Source of the DNA: Phanerodontia chrysosporium
Lineage: Eukaryota > Basidiomycota > Agaricomycetes > Polyporales > Phanerochaetaceae
Length of the DNA stretch: 64,000 bases
Assembly (NCBI GenBank): GCA_001910725.1
Contig: MJGA01000020.1
Coordinates: 310,001 to 374,000 of the forward strand
Direction: 5' to 3'
Positions 21,919 to 35,000 of the stretch are shown in pieces (position 1 is the stretch's first letter; each line of letters starts with the position of its first letter). The notes beneath the pieces are model-generated. The model did no database searches and was not told where the DNA came from. It saw nothing but the letters and a program-made list of their open reading frames with translations. The position numbers were made by a program, and so were the translations under genes.

Positions 21919-24145
21919 TCACGCCCACCGCGCGACGGACGGCGCGCTCGCGCTGTACTCGGTGCTCTTGTCCGCGAAGGCGACGACCTGCGCGTGCGCG
22001 TGCGGCCCGGCGCCCTCCTTGAGCGCGAGCGGCTCCGGCTGCAAAAAATAACGGTCGCACACAGCGAGGGTCAGTGGCGGCTCATGCGGCAGGCGTCGGG
22101 GCGCGCACCGTGGACGATCCGGTGTGCGTGTGGCCGCGGTTCTGCGGGGGCAAGGGTGAGTGGGCGGCGTGCGTGCGGGGCGGGGGAGGGACGGGGACGC
22201 TTACGCAGGTGGCGCGCGCTGCGTTCGGCGTGGAGACGGTGCTCTCAAAGTCGCTCAGATAGATCGGCGCGGGGTCTTCGTCGTGCCGGATCCAGTCGCG
22301 CGCGTTGAGTCTGGCGGGACAGGTCAAACGCTGGGCTCGAATGGTGCGCGGCTGGTAATGGGCACTTACGAGCCGAGAAGCGAGTTCGAGTAGACTGAGC
22401 GATGGTTAGTTGTCTGAGGACATGTTTATTAGGCAGTAGAGACATACGGGCGCTGTACGGTACGTAGACTGTAATCAAGAGTGTGAGTTGGGACAAAGAC
22501 GAGATCTGAAATGGGCTTACCCGCGAAGAAGATGAGGTCGTATGGGCGTGTCAGTCGCTATTGTCTCGCGGTTAGCTACAAGCATCTGCCAAGACGGCGG
22601 CTCAACTGACTAGGATGATAGTGGTACAGGGTATCATCCTGTGCTTATTGTCAGCAAGAGACAGATCAGCCGATAGCAAGTTCCACATACATCGCCAACA
22701 AACCAGTGTTGACAGAGTAAGCCAGCGTCCACTCGATCACGGAGCGTGTCCTGTATGGTGCATCAGTCATGCATGCCCGCCGCCAACTTGATAAGCGGCG
22801 CACTTGTAGATGGTGGTGAGCTTCGCTCTCCAGAGGTAGAAGCACAGCACGCCGGTGAGCAGCAGGTTCGTGAGGATATCCATGGCATGCAGGAGGTAGA
22901 TGAACCACTGTATTGTTGCCCAATCAGTCGGATGCAGAGAACGCAGGCCCCCGAGACGCACATTTATACGGGCGATGGCCGCCTCGGTCGCGGTGAGTGA
23001 TGAAGGAACGGTGCTGTATGCGGTGTCAGAGACACTTCGAGGTCGGTGGAGTGTCGGGCGAACCTGATGAATGCGAAAGCTGGTGACGGGCAGTTAGTGA
23101 TGGGAGGAGATATGCTGAAGTGCGGTCGACTCACTCATCGCGATAACTGCCAAGGAGCAAGCAGTCAATTTCGGGCGATATCAATAGGCATGCGACAACG
23201 CACTGAATGTTGCTCCAACGAGGAAGCCCTGCAACATACTCGCGGTAAATACAAGATAATTTGGGCAGTCTGAAAAATCTTACCAGAACCGAGACTAGCC
23301 GACGACTCCTCTCGCTCACTGCGTACAGACATCAGTATATAGTGGAGCGCGGCGCCATGCCCTTGCGACTTACGGATCCAAACGCGGAAGACGAACCAGC
23401 TGCACGGGAGGATCAGCAAGGCTCCGAACCTGGTGGAGCAGTTACTTACATCTGTACTATGAGATTACTACAATACTGCGGTCAAGAGAGCACACGTTAG
23501 CTGGATGTTCATTTCGTGGGCACCCAGACGCACACCAAACATGGTCATGACCTGTGCGATGAGTCAGTATGAGACTTCAGTCAGAAAATAGCACGCCACT
23601 CACCCCACTACTCCTACAGACAGAGGCACAGTGTTAGTCTCGGTAGGTGCTGTGGCCTTGAGTGCTCACCTCGGCTGGTGCTCGAATACGGTGAGGAGAT
23701 TCCCGAACTGTGTGACGGTGTACCTAGTCCTCGTCAGCTCCTCGAATACCCCCACTCTTTGCACGAAGGGCCCACCAGTAGGTTACGTGAATCCCACATA
23801 TCAGATGGCCCGCGTTCAGGATCCTAGATCATGGTGTCAATCGCGGAAAGGGGCCTGGGGCGCGCTAGGACTGACCAGAGGGCCCATATCTAGGACGAGA
23901 TGAGCAGAGACAGAGCGTGACCGTGCGCGTGACTCACCGAGTACCGCATCGTCGAGCTCGTCCGCGCATTGTTGTGCAGAAAGATGTAGCACTGCAGGCA
24001 CAGGATGCCGAAGAGGCTGCAGGTGGGCCAGATCAGCTGGAGCGCGCGCGGGGCCGCGGCGGGTGGAGGGGACGCACATGGAGTCGGCGAAGACGCCGAG
24101 CTCGAACGCACCGACGGTGTTGTCGATGGTGGTGGGGTACGACAT
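21919..24145 (-). CDS. DUF6534-like multi-pass membrane protein (basidiomycete-expanded family)
   Basis: ATG at 24145 (MSYPTTIDNTVGAFELGVF) with a second exon LFGILCLQCYIFLHNNART, the first membrane helix. Later exons give LILPCSWFVFRVWIRK, GFLVGATFSALSH, then IQWFIYLLHAMDILTNLLLT with FYLWRAKLTTIY, and SVIEWTLAYSVNTGLLAMYV. This order of about seven hydrophobic helices and the closing YSVNTGL helix is characteristic of the DUF6534/DUF6533 proteins that Agaricomycetes carry in dozens; no function is established. The last exons read ARLNARDWIRHDEDP, then a Ser/Ala-rich tail ending at TGA 21921-21919, chosen because the donor at SST and the TTTTTTGCAG acceptor join in phase. About ten short exons make individual borders approximate. 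Confidence 0.68.
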
Positions 24146-27100
24146 GGCGCGTTGGGCGGGGGCAGGACGGGGAGGGCTCCGCGCCGGGCAGGACGGGCTC
24201 GGGGCTATATAGAGTGGCGACAATCATAGCGTGTCGGCGCCATCAGAACGCGACAGTCGCATGCGCATCGACGGGGCGCGGAGGCGAAGCGGGGGGACAA
24301 TGGGCTCCGGCCCTCACATGCCACGCGCGCGCACAGCTTTCTCCTCAGGGTTGTGATCACATTGCGAAGCATCCATCAAGGCCTCGCAAGCTAGCCCTCC
24401 GGTGCCACGGAGTGATAAGCACGGCCTGCACCTATTTTGGGGCCCATGGGAAAGCAGCTCATCTACTCTGCAGAACGCGCAACGCGCGAGTCGAGCTCAA
24501 TTCCGCGCAGCGGCGTCGCAACGCGCCGGGCGACGCGCAGGTCTCTCGATCATATCCATCCCCGAGGTCACTCTGCTAGTGGCCGAGCGCATCGTCGCCT
24601 CGGCCGGTGCCTATACACGATCGCTGGAAGCAAATCATTGCGGTGCGGGCTCATCACAGTGCACATTCCAGCAGCGGGGGATCTTGGGGGCGGCACCGCA
24701 ATCACCGGCGGAGCCTGTATCACTGGCTGTGATCGATCGCGCGGCGGCGGGGCGGTCTCTCGCGTAGATACATATGCGGCCAGGCTTACTGGAATGGCCG
24801 TGCAGGCCGGAATACGTGCTGACTCTGAGCGTATGGACGGTCCTACTCGGACTTCCGTGCACGGCGAGAACCCAGTGCGAGTCCGACACAGCACAGCAGA
24901 TTAGAGTCACAGAGTTAGCCGCGGCCTGGTGGCGCATCAGCCCGCACTGCAAGGAATCCAACCGTGATGGGCAACGGAGGGGGCGGCAGACGACACGAAC
25001 AAGCTCGCATCCTGAGGCAGTGAGGGGCGGAATCAAGGCATCATATATATCTTGTGCTGCGACCATCTGCTCGTGCCGCAACACGCCTGTGGCTACACCC
25101 AGAGTTCAATGACAGCAGCGCTCATGCTCACCAACGCCATGTCGCTGCACGCCGCGGCCGGTGCGCGCGGCACGATGCGGGAGAAGCCCGCGGCGCGTCA
25201 TGCCTGGACAGTGTGCCTCTGCCCAGAAGCCGCAGGGTCCGCCGCTAGGAAATAGAAGGGCGCGGAGGGTTGTTTGCCCTGCGAATGGTATGCACGATAG
25301 CAGATAGCATGGCGCAGCTTGGAGGGCAGAGGAGCATGGCATGACGCGTATGAAGGGTGCCCAAGCCCAAAGAGTCGTTTGCGGTAGCAGTATGCAGCGC
25401 AGCACGGCGGCAGGCACGGTGGTCTTCGCAGCTTCTCGATGCGGCGCCGAGAGCAGGTCGCAGGAGGGACGCAAAGTACTGCAATGCCTCTCAGAGCGCA
25501 TGCAGAGGCATCGTCCCTGGCTGCACAGGCGCGAAAGGCCCCGGCGAGCACACGAGACGGCACCTCAGCAGGCCGGCGCGAGCGGGTGCGCCGCTAGTCC
25601 CATTCGGCGTCTTCAGGTGTGTGTCCCGCCGGGTCGCCGGAAGGACACGTTGGAATAGCATTCGGTAGGGGCGACGTGACGTCTCGGCGTCGCGCGGCGC
25701 CGCCTGAGAGCACCTGGTGACACAGAAATCCGTGCAATGAGGCATGGGGCAGCTGATAGGAAGCGTCGTGCGCACCCGGTGTATAGATAGCGGGGACGGG
25801 CGCGTCGTACTCGCATTGGATGTAAGCCGGTGAATGAGTGTCGTAAGCGTCCGGAGGTGCGCTGTCAAGAATACGCAGACGGCTCGCCGCCGTGCCAGAG
25901 GTAAGGCCATCGGAAGTCGTAAACGAGCGCATGACGCGACAAAGGCTCTGAGAGCATTGTTTGCAGAAGCCTTGGCTCCCGCTGCGACGTAATTACGGCA
26001 GCTCACGCAGCCTGACGCTGTTTTACGAGCAGCCCTGAAGTACATGGCTGCGGAACGAGAAGAGTCGTGCTTCCGGGGTTTGAGCGGCGCGAGTGCGAGT
26101 GCTAGACGCAGTCGCGTCGCAGTCGACACGCTCAGGAGCCGGACAGCGTTGACGGTGAGAGTGCAAGAGCGGGCCCGCCCGCTGTTTCGCCTGTTTGATT
26201 AGTCAGTGCCGCCTTGCCTATTTGGGACCAGCACCGTCGTGGCGTTTCCAGGCCCAGTTGCAGCGTATCCGTCGTCAACACGTGTACAGCGCAGCGGGGC
26301 CTGTCCCAGTATCTAGACGATGTTAGGTCACTTGCAAGCTGGTCGTTGTGGTGACATTGGAAGGCGTGCCCTCCGCTGGCAGTTATCTAATCTGGTTATT
26401 ACCTTTTTCGGTTTGATCAGCCATCTCGAACCGTTCTCGGAGCGTTTGTTTCTCCTCACTTTTCACTCTGCAATGTTCTCGAGTTGCTTTCGCCCATGAA
26501 GAGACCAAAAAATTGTGTACATCACACCTGCTTTTGCCAATATCACCATGTCGAACGAGTTGAAGATCGGTCACGATGGCTCTAGCGTGCTACTGAGCAT
26601 ACCGATCAAGGGTCCCTCGTCGGGGGAGAACAGGGTCGTGAATGTCGCCCTGCGATCAGGTCAGACACATTGCGCGATCGACGAGGCCAGCGCCGCCGCC
26701 ACCCGCGGCATTGCGTATCACTGATGCAGTGCATGCTGGCAGCAACAGCATCTGGGACCGCCGCAGAGCAGGCTGGGGAGGGATAGGCATGGCTATGGAA
26801 GTTGCGCTTGCTGTGAGAGCTCGGTCGACTCCGAACTTTGCAGACGCTGACCGTCGGTTCGCTGGCAGTGACGCTCAGCATCGTCCTTGGCATGGCGACG
26901 GCTTCGACGACGATAAGCCCTAACTAAAATGTCTCATCTCTCTGGTTTCACCTCTGGCCGTGCGCGCGCTCTGCGCGGCGTCTGAAGCCATATTGCAAAA
27001 TTTGCGGGAAACATGTGAAATCCATATGCACCGTATGGCAGCGTTGCAGCGGAGGTGCGTTGTGAGCACAGCGGTCAGATTTACTGGGTCAAGCTTCCAA

Positions 27101-27835
27101 GGTTCAAAGCTAATCAAGCTGCACTGGCAGGGCTGACGGTAGTCGTGGCGAGCATCAAAGGACTTCGATTGCGACTGAGGCTGTGGCGCCCACAGAAGGC
27201 TTATTACAAGTGCCGTGTCAAAGCTACACAGTGAGCGGATGCGAGAGACGGCGAATAGGGCTCGCAGCACGAATAGTCCTAATTGGCGGTCCTCAGGCAG
27301 TGGTAGCCCCTCAGGAGAAATCTCCATGCGTTCGTGGATTCACTGGCGTCTCACATTGACTCTCAGTGGCCGCTCGTCCTGGCTAGAACTGCTCATCCGC
27401 CGGACCCCATGTCGGCGCATCCAGACACAAGTCCACGGACCACCGACGCCTTCTGCCGGGCTCTGATGAGCGGTCGAGTCTTGCCGGCCTCGGCGGAGCT
27501 GATCGCTTAGTGCGCTTTCCCCGGACACCCAAGCTCTTCCTGCGTGTGCTCTGCCGCAGCCTGCAGGGCTCGGCGGTGTCTGCGGTGCGTAATCGACTTC
27601 CGTCCACGAGTGCACTGGCCAGTCCGCGGGCGCATGCGTGATCGTCGTGCCACGTCTTCTGCTGCTGCCCTGGTGCCCCAGTGATATCGGGTCTCTTGGG
27701 CGGTGATCCGCATGGAAAACATACATATGAGCGCACCTCTAGAAGCTCGTCGCCGTCCGAAGCGGGTCTACGCACCCCGACCCCTCGCATTGGTTTCGTT
27801 TCTGGCAACCCGCTAGTTCTTCCTCTCAGCTCCCC
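24146..27835. other. Gene-poor 3.7-kb interval
   Basis: A TATATA box at 24206-24211 serves the minus-strand DUF6534-like gene. Beyond it, ORFs reach 212 codons but overlap on several frames, lack consistent splice sites and show no domains. The right end holds the P450 promoter. I found no transposon termini or RNA genes here. Confidence 0.45.
24206..24211 (-). promoter_or_regulatory. TATA box of the DUF6534-like gene
   Basis: TATATA (palindromic) about 60 bp upstream of the start at 24145 on the minus strand. Confidence 0.4.
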
Positions 27836-29774
27836 ATGGTCATGGAGCTATCCACCCTCTTTTACCTTGTTGCAGCCGTCTATGCTCTGACATGGGCTTC
27901 CCGCAGGTTCAACCGTGCCGAGAAATGCGTGAGTAATCGGCCATTCTTGCTTACCGCAGATAGGTGATATCCCCCGTTCTCCGCACAGCTCCAGGATATC
28001 CCAACCGTAGGGGGGCCAAATCTTCCCTTCTTTTCGTATTTCGGGGCCATCCACTTTCTTGTACGAGCCAACAAGATCATATCGGATGGGTATAGCAAGG
28101 TGCGTACTGCGTTCGCGTTACGGTACTACGGCACACTGACCATCCTTCAGTACAAGGGTGGTAGCTTCAAGATCGCTCAGTTCAATCGCTGGCTTGTGTT
28201 TGTGACAGACCCCGCGCTGAATGAAGAGCTGCGCAAGGCGCCAGAGGACCAAATGTCTTCCCCAGCGGCATTACACCAAGTGGGTGGTTTAAACGTCGCC
28301 TGATGGCACCTGCTTACGAACATCGCACGCAGTATGTCCAAGGTCTGTATACCATGGGCTTTGGTCTGGACGGTATGCTCTACTACATCGAGGTCCTTCG
28401 AGATCAACTCCTGCGCCACGTGAACCCATCACCCGCAATGCTCTATGATGAGATGCAGGCATCTTTCCAAGACTTCATTCCTCAAAACACTGGTGCGCTA
28501 TATAATGTTGAGTCAGTACAGCGATTGATATTGTGTGCACAGAATGGACACCCATTCCAGCTTTGAGCACCTCACTCAAGCTATTCCTCCGAATGAGCAA
28601 CCGTGCATTTGTCGGGCACCTCTATGTGTGTGTAGACGTGGGATGGATCTTGGATTAAATTTGACCTATTATCTAGGCAGCAACTCGGAGTACCTTGACC
28701 TCGTTACCGAGTTCATGAACAACGTTTTCAAAGGTGCCTTCTTCTACAACTGCTTGCCTGCTTTTGTCCGTCCGTACGTGTTCTTCTACTCGCTTTCTTT
28801 CTCCGCTGATGTCCTACCACACAGTATCCTCGCACGCTGGCTCGACCTTGTGAACCCCTGCCTGGACCGCGCCGTGCGGCTCCTCACGCCGATCTACGCG
28901 ACGCGCGTGGCCGAGCTCGAGGCCGCGGGGAAGGCCGAGTGGGCGGGCGCGTCAGACGACCTGCTCTCGTGCCTCGTCGCGTCGCACTACAGCGCGGCGC
29001 GCGACGTGCGCGAGCTCGCGCGCATCCTGCTCGTCGTGAACCTCGCCGCGGTGCACACGGTCTCGCAGAGCTTCACGAGCGTGCTCTTCCTCCTCGCGAG
29101 CCGCCCCGCGTGGCAGGCCGAGCTCCGCGCGGAGGCCGCCGCGGCCCTCGCGCACGGCTACACGCGCGACGCGCTCGCGCGCCTCCGCAAGCTCGATAGC
29201 TTCGTCCAGGAGAGCCTTCGGTTTAACGGGCTTGGCGCGTGTACGTACTCCTTTCTGTGCCTCTGGCAGCGCATGCGCTGACGAATGCACAAGTGGCCTC
29301 GACTAAGCTCGCGCTCACGGACTTTGCGCTTTCCAATGGGACGGTGATCCCAAAGGGCACACTTGTCTCGGCGCCGCTGCGCGCACTGCACCTGGACGAC
29401 GAAGTGTATCCCGACGGCGCGTCCTTCCAGCCGTGGCGCTTCGTGCGTGCGGAAGGCGAGGCTGCGCCGCGCCAGTCTCTTGCATCGACTTCCCCGACAT
29501 ACCTTCCTTTTGGGCACGGAAAGTCTGCATGGTGCGCCCGGACCCCCTTCGCCTTTGGTTGGGTGGCTTGCTGATTCGCGTACTTCATGTCAGTCCCGGC
29601 CGCTTTTTTGCAGCGCTGGAGCTCAAGATGGTGACGGCGTACCTCGTGCTCAACTACGATCTCAAGCTTGAGGGCGATGCCACTGAGGTGCCGCCTGTGT
29701 CATGGTTCATCACCGCACGCGTACCGAACTATAAGGCAAACGTGCTCGTTCGCCGCCGACAGGAGAAGGCCTGA
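27836..29774 (+). CDS. Cytochrome P450 monooxygenase, complete
   Basis: Nine exons (27836-27928, 27989-28099, 28151-28279, 28333-28492, 28543-28629, 28677-28773, 28825-29240, 29294-29531, 29594-29774) keep phase and give 503 residues. An N-terminal membrane anchor (LSTLFYLVAAVYALTWA) is followed by LQDIPTVGGPNLPF, the proline hinge. The K-helix ExxR is QESLRFNG, the PERF-like region is FQPWRFVR, and the heme-cysteine loop FGHGKSACPGRFFA is made by splicing across its cysteine codon. The I-helix reads LLVVNLAAVHTVSQSFTSVL, with AAVHT in place of the usual A/G-G-x-D/E-T-T, a form found in fungal P450s near the CYP512/CYP68-type groups. It should act on a lipophilic substrate at the ER membrane. 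The family number cannot be assigned without alignment, and no biosynthetic partners flank it. Confidence 0.92.
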
Positions 29775-30056
29775 ACATGGAAACTTAGATGGATTCGCAC
29801 TAGCGCACCTCGTTTTTTCATCGTTAGCACTTGCACACTCGCGAGATGGTCAATGCTTATCTATCCCTATGTATTTTCCTGTACTGTACAATTCGTCCCT
29901 CCTTGCATATGTACTGCTGTACGAGATACCTTTTGGCTGTGGTGGGTTTCGTCCACCTGCTAATTCCAATAAGCTACAGTGTGAGGTGATACTTATCCGA
30001 TGCTACGATAGGCTTTATGAAACAGTTTCCGATTGTCCAGAACGGAGGGTATATCG

Positions 30057-31739
30057 TCATTCCCGCCACTTCCTTTTCCTGGAAGGCTCTTTGTCGTCTT
30101 CCGAGTCCAAGTCGCTCCTCTGCCTTTTAAGACCCCGCGCACCTCGAGGGGCGGGTGGAGGAGGGACAGCTGAGGCAGGAGGCTGTGCCGCCCCTCCTCC
30201 GAGCATAGCGGCAGGTCCATACAGGGAATTACTCCTGCTCAAGGACCGCGTGATCCGGCGCATTCCATTGGAGGCGGCCAGCAGTCCAGATGCATCGGCC
30301 GTTGCCTGAGGAGCGCGAAATCCTGCCAATGGCAGAGCTGGTCGTTTGCCCTTGTCGGCGGACGATCCAGAGGCGGACGGCGGTGGGTCCTGGTTGGCGG
30401 CAGCAGTCGTGGCGAACTCGTGGGTCTGCTTCCCTTTACCTTTGTCCTCAGCAGGACTGTCCGCAGCTGGCGTAGCATCGTCGCCTTGGTCAGCGTCGAG
30501 GCAGTTACTGCCGCAAATAGCCTCTAGAAGAGCATTGAAACCTTCCTCGTTAAGCGGCAGTAGATCAGTTCCAGAGAAAAACGTGTCCAATGCAGGTGCA
30601 GCAGAGGATCCATAGTCGCCGTCCGTAGCCTGCGCTGGCACGAGCGGCGAGGTATACATGCCAGAGAGCACGTCGACAGTCCGGGAAGCCCCTGGATCCA
30701 CGGACGGCGGTACGAAGTTTGGCGGAACTTCCATAGTTTCGCCAGAGTAAGGGTTGATCCAGCCAGCTGGCGAGCGGGCAGGCTGTGGATCCTGAGACAC
30801 ATCCGGGATGTTACTGGAGGACGCAGGGTGACTGGAGGACGAAGGGATAGCACGGGAAGGGCCGGCGAAGCAATCGACATGGTCAACTTGAGGCGTCCGA
30901 CCACCACGAGAGGGCGCACCTCCTCTTCTGCGGCCGCGCGGAGCGGGTGCCGAAGGGAGAGGTTGCGGCGCCGCTCGAAAGACGTTCATGTGTCCACGAA
31001 GAGCAGCCTTTAGGTCCTGCGTGTTCGTGTCAGCGGCACGAGAACGAGTTCGAGTATGGACAGTGGCCGTGCGAAGCTGTGGGGGTGGCGGCGGATTCGC
31101 GGCCATCCTTGATGGCCCGGGCTGCTCGTTCGTGACGGACCCAGCAGCTGTTTCTGCGGAGTCTTCAGCGTTGTTTTGCGCCTCCTTGAGTGCTGTGCAC
31201 GTCTGAGCATGTCTTTCACGGTTGCTATTCTCAATCCTGGAGAGTCTCTTCCCGCAGCCGAAGGGGCAAGTGTATGGTTCGAAATGGGTCAGGAAATGCT
31301 TAGGGTAGTTCTCGCCCTTGAGTGTACGGCGCCTCGCGGTCCAGGAACACCCTGGGACAGGACATTGGACCGTCTCTCCACGCCTCGTGTATTCGCTATG
31401 ATCTGCCCTTGCGTGCTTCATCGCTTCACTTTTGCAGATGCTTTCTTTGCACCCGGGGAAGGGGCACTCCATTGAAGCCTTTCTGTAACATATCAGAACA
31501 AGTCAATCCAAGAAGCTAAACTGAGCGAGGTGCGGCCTACGCGTCATAGTCCGGAAGATTTTCGATAGGTAACGGCTGCCTTATGACGGGCTCCCTCTTT
31601 GTCGGCTTCCTCGTGGACCGAGAGGGGATCCTACGCGTATCGGGAGGGCCTACTTCAGAATCGTCGGTTTGCTCGACAGCGGGCGCCTCCCCAGGGTAGT
31701 CATGATCAACAGCTGGAGGCGGTCCCGGAAAGGAAGGTG
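30057..31739 (-). pseudogene. Three-finger zinc-finger gene, 3' half (disrupted by the Plavaka element)
   Basis: Exons 31739-31541 and 31482-30057 encode a Pro/charged linker (ending ENLPDYDAKAS), three zinc fingers and a long Pro/Ser/Ala-rich tail with NLS-like ends (GLKRQRSDLDSEDD, SRKRKWRE). Finger 1 is C-x4-C-x11-H-x4-H (CPFPGCKESICK), finger 2 C-x4-C-x16-H-x3-H, containing LKGENYPKHFLTHF, and finger 3 C-x3-C-x14-H-x3-C (CPFGCGKRLSRIEN). The same layout recurs in the genes at 49904 and 52838. The reading frame runs leftward without a start until it meets the transposon end at 31747; the missing N-terminal half is at 40469-41064. The ATG at 31472, just before finger 1, could still start a 471-residue protein, so the fingers may be expressed alone. 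Role as a DNA-binding regulator is inference. Confidence 0.82.
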
Positions 31740-31747
31740 ATGAGCAT
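31740..31747. repeat. Left copy of probable 8-bp target-site duplication
   Basis: ATGAGCAT directly abuts the left inverted repeat; ATGAGGTT abuts the right one (40469-40476). They match at 6 of 8 positions. An 8-bp duplication is what I recall for the KDZ/Zisupton superfamily. Confidence 0.55.
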
Positions 31748-31790
31748 CAGCAAAAAAATAGGTCGCAGATCTAGGATGACATGGCTGGCA
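31748..31790. repeat. Left terminal inverted repeat of the Plavaka element
   Basis: It begins CAGCAAAAAAATA and shares AGATCTAG, TGAC and ATGGCT-GCA in the same order with the reverse complement of 40425-40468. About 34 of 43 positions agree with one gap. Confidence 0.8.
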
Positions 31791-31930
31791 AGGCGCCGCC
31801 AGTCGGACTAGCGCTGGCCTGCGATGGCCAGGAAACGCCAGGCTGGTAACGTCTGGTATTGCCTGGCCATGGCTCGCCCCCCTGATTTTGTCTGGTAAGG
31901 GCGGTACCATGATTCTCCAGCCAGAAACTT
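31790..31930. repeat. Left subterminal CCAGGC/GCCTGG-rich array
   Basis: Multiple short copies of GGCCAGG, GCCAGGCTGG, CTGGTA and GCCTGGCCA occur in both orientations just inside the left inverted repeat. Such arrays are typical transposase-binding regions of CACTA/KDZ elements. Confidence 0.6.
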
Positions 31931-32070
31931 AATGACATACACCCGAGGAAGGCTTGCCATTGACTCCTTCCGGCGCCAAGGAGGCGTAGGCCCATGGTGC
32001 ACAGTGGTTTCTGTCCATAGCGAGCACTGTGAAGATCGTGGAATAAAACATGTTTAATACTGGTATAAAG

Positions 32071-35000
32071 CTACAGTGAGGGTTCCATGTCCAGATTGAG
32101 CACGACTCCATCCTCGCCGTCCTCGGGGCCCAGCCATTCTGCATCTGGGTCGCCGTCCCCGTCGGGACTGTCTGCCGCATCGCTCTCGTGCTCCGAGTCA
32201 TCCTCGTCGTCTTCCATCTCGTCGTCTTCCACCTCTTCTTCATCAACTTCTTGATCAACAATGTCCTCTTCACGGACATGTTCATGATCAATGCCGGCGC
32301 TCTCATCGCCCTGCTCTGGTAGAGGCTCGGCCTCGGCGGCTGCGGTTGCATCTGGCTGGGCAGGTACATCAGTTTCCGGGACAGCTGGCGCGGCAGCGGC
32401 GTGGTCGTCCTCGATGTCTGAGTCAGCGTCGTCTCCTGAACCGCTAGAGAAACACCCCCGGATCCACTTCATTGCGTCCCGAATGCGGACAAGGAGCCGC
32501 GTCGCCTTGTGCCCAACACCACCACCGAGGAACCGCATGAACATGTCACGATCTACAAAGCTAGAGTAGAGTGTGAACGCCATGCAGCTATACAACGAGT
32601 GGTACTCACATGCTAACATAGTAGTAAGTGTAGTCATCGTCTCCTTCCTCGTTCTTCGTTCTGCTGCGCACAATAGACGGTCCGAGAAGATCATCGCGTC
32701 GTCCGTGAGCGAATGCCGGTATGAGATGGACCGCGCGGATGACGACCTTTGGGTCGAGGAAGCCGAAGGCGCCAGGGATGTTGCTGGGGAGGAAGCCGAT
32801 GCGCGGAAGGCGTCGAGTCTTGAAGCCGCGGCCATCGGGAGCTGAAGCGTCATTCCCGAACCATCGGACCCATAGAAAATCGACCGTCTCCCAGTCGTTA
32901 CTGCGCGATCCAGGACCGGAGTACCTGACGACGGCACGGAAGACCTCGATCACTCGAGCATACCAATAGGGGTGGCGAGCCCATTCCGCGGCTAGATTTT
33001 CATCCTCCTGCGAGAGGACCATGATGTCGGGGTGCGTTCTAGGATTAATAGAATCTTGATCGCGCCGCATGTCGTACGTCGTGTAGTTCACCCGAAGGAC
33101 CTTGTGGCGGTAAAGACGATTGCTGCGGATCCGTAGTTGGTCGCGTTCTTCATCGCTGAACTGGTCCTCGTCAGGGTCGTACTCCCGTCCGGTTAGCCGT
33201 GCAATGAGATGATCTTGCAGCAGCGGCACAAAGTTCTGGAGTGAGCTGAATCAACATACTGGCACATCGGTTGCAGACAGAGTTTCTTACCTCCAATGCC
33301 GGGTCATCCTTGTTATCGTAGAGCCATGTCGGAAGGTTGAGGAAGTGGTCGCAAGTGTCTGAGATATGATATTGGGCCGTGAAAGACGTCGTTGGCAGAG
33401 GGTCCTTCTCAGTCATGCCAAGTCCACATTTTCTTGGTCTACCTCGTTGGCGGCGTGGGGCCTCGGATTGAGACGGAGGGGGACGAGCAGTTGGCGGAGT
33501 CTCGATGGGCTGGGAAACCTCGGGTTGCGGCATGGTTGATTTGGCGTGGAGTGCGGCAGCCTTCTCCTGTTCTGCAGCGTGCATGCCCTTCGCGTGAATC
33601 GCCTTGAGGAGGCGCTGACGGCGCGTTCGCTTTGCAATCTGTGCGGCATGCCGTATCTTGTTCGTTCGAGCATAGAATTTCTTTACACAGCGATGCTCGA
33701 GTTCTCCCTGAAGACATGTCAGAAATTTGAATATTTGTCACGAAGTAAGGCGAGGCCGCGAGATACATACCGTTTGTGTAGAATAGCTTTCAGATGTGCC
33801 ATGAAGGCGGATGAAGTGCGGGAAGTGACCAAGCGAATGCCACTTGAATGTCTGAAGGTTCAGATACACACGCCGTGCTGCCGTACTTACGCCGTTCGCC
33901 TTAGCCTGATGTGTGGATGCCGTAGCCGCATTCTTTTTTGCACGCCTCCGTCCTCTGGCGGCAACCTCCTTCGGGAGTTCTCGGGTGGGGATTGTTTCGC
34001 ACCGCCGAGAAAACCGACGTACAGCTGCACCGAGGTTGCGCGTTGCCGCCTCGAGTATCTTCAGAGTGGTTTCCGTGTGTAGCCGGAGCTTGGCGAGCGC
34101 GTGCCAGAATGCGAGCTCCCATAGCATGTCGATGACGATTTTCTCGATGTCTGCTGGCAGGAGTCCTTCAATACAAGGCATGATACACTAAGACGGTGTC
34201 AATACTATTTCCTATGAATATAAATGGTCGCACCTGAAGTATATCCTCAAAGTCTCTACCCGCAAGCTTTTTAAGTGCGGAGACATTTCCACGGAATGGC
34301 CGGATCGTAGACCGCCCAAAAGGTGGCACTTTGCGGAACCTGACATGGGATATTAGTCCAGCAATAGCGAACACAGAATAATTTCCCAACTCACCTTTCA
34401 TTAAATTCCCCGACTTTCTCGTTGGCTACCTCGTACAAGACGCGCAGCAAGTGCACTAGGAGATGCTTCCAGACACCAAGTTCAAACTCGTGCAGGAGGT
34501 CGACAACAAACATCGCATAGGCATTAAAGCCGAACGCAGCGAGACGGGAGGAAAAGGCACTCTACAAAATCATAACAGGCCTCAGAGGCAAGTGAATATG
34601 TTATGTAACAGGCCACGTACCCGGGTAGGCAGAAGTGACGTTGCGTCGAGGATGCGCGCCACCATGGCGCTACCAACACCGTATCCGCGCTCGAAAATCC
34701 ACTCCCTGACCATTGAGATCTTCGTCCAGATAGTCGGCGAGTCCTTGCGCAACTCCTTTCGCCGGGTCATATCAAGCTTGGTCCCCATAGCAGCGATATT
34801 AGCTTTTTGAGCTAGACATGCGGGACATGGCGCTCGTGCAAGGTATTTGATGCACGATAGACGAACTCTAGACTTGTGTTATAAGCTTGTACCACTGCGA
34901 AGCATAGATAGCGTACCGTTCAGGATAGTCAGCCGAGTATGTAAAAAATCGTGGAAATATTCGGCGCGTTATGCCGTCACCACATTTGACAAGGACGCCA

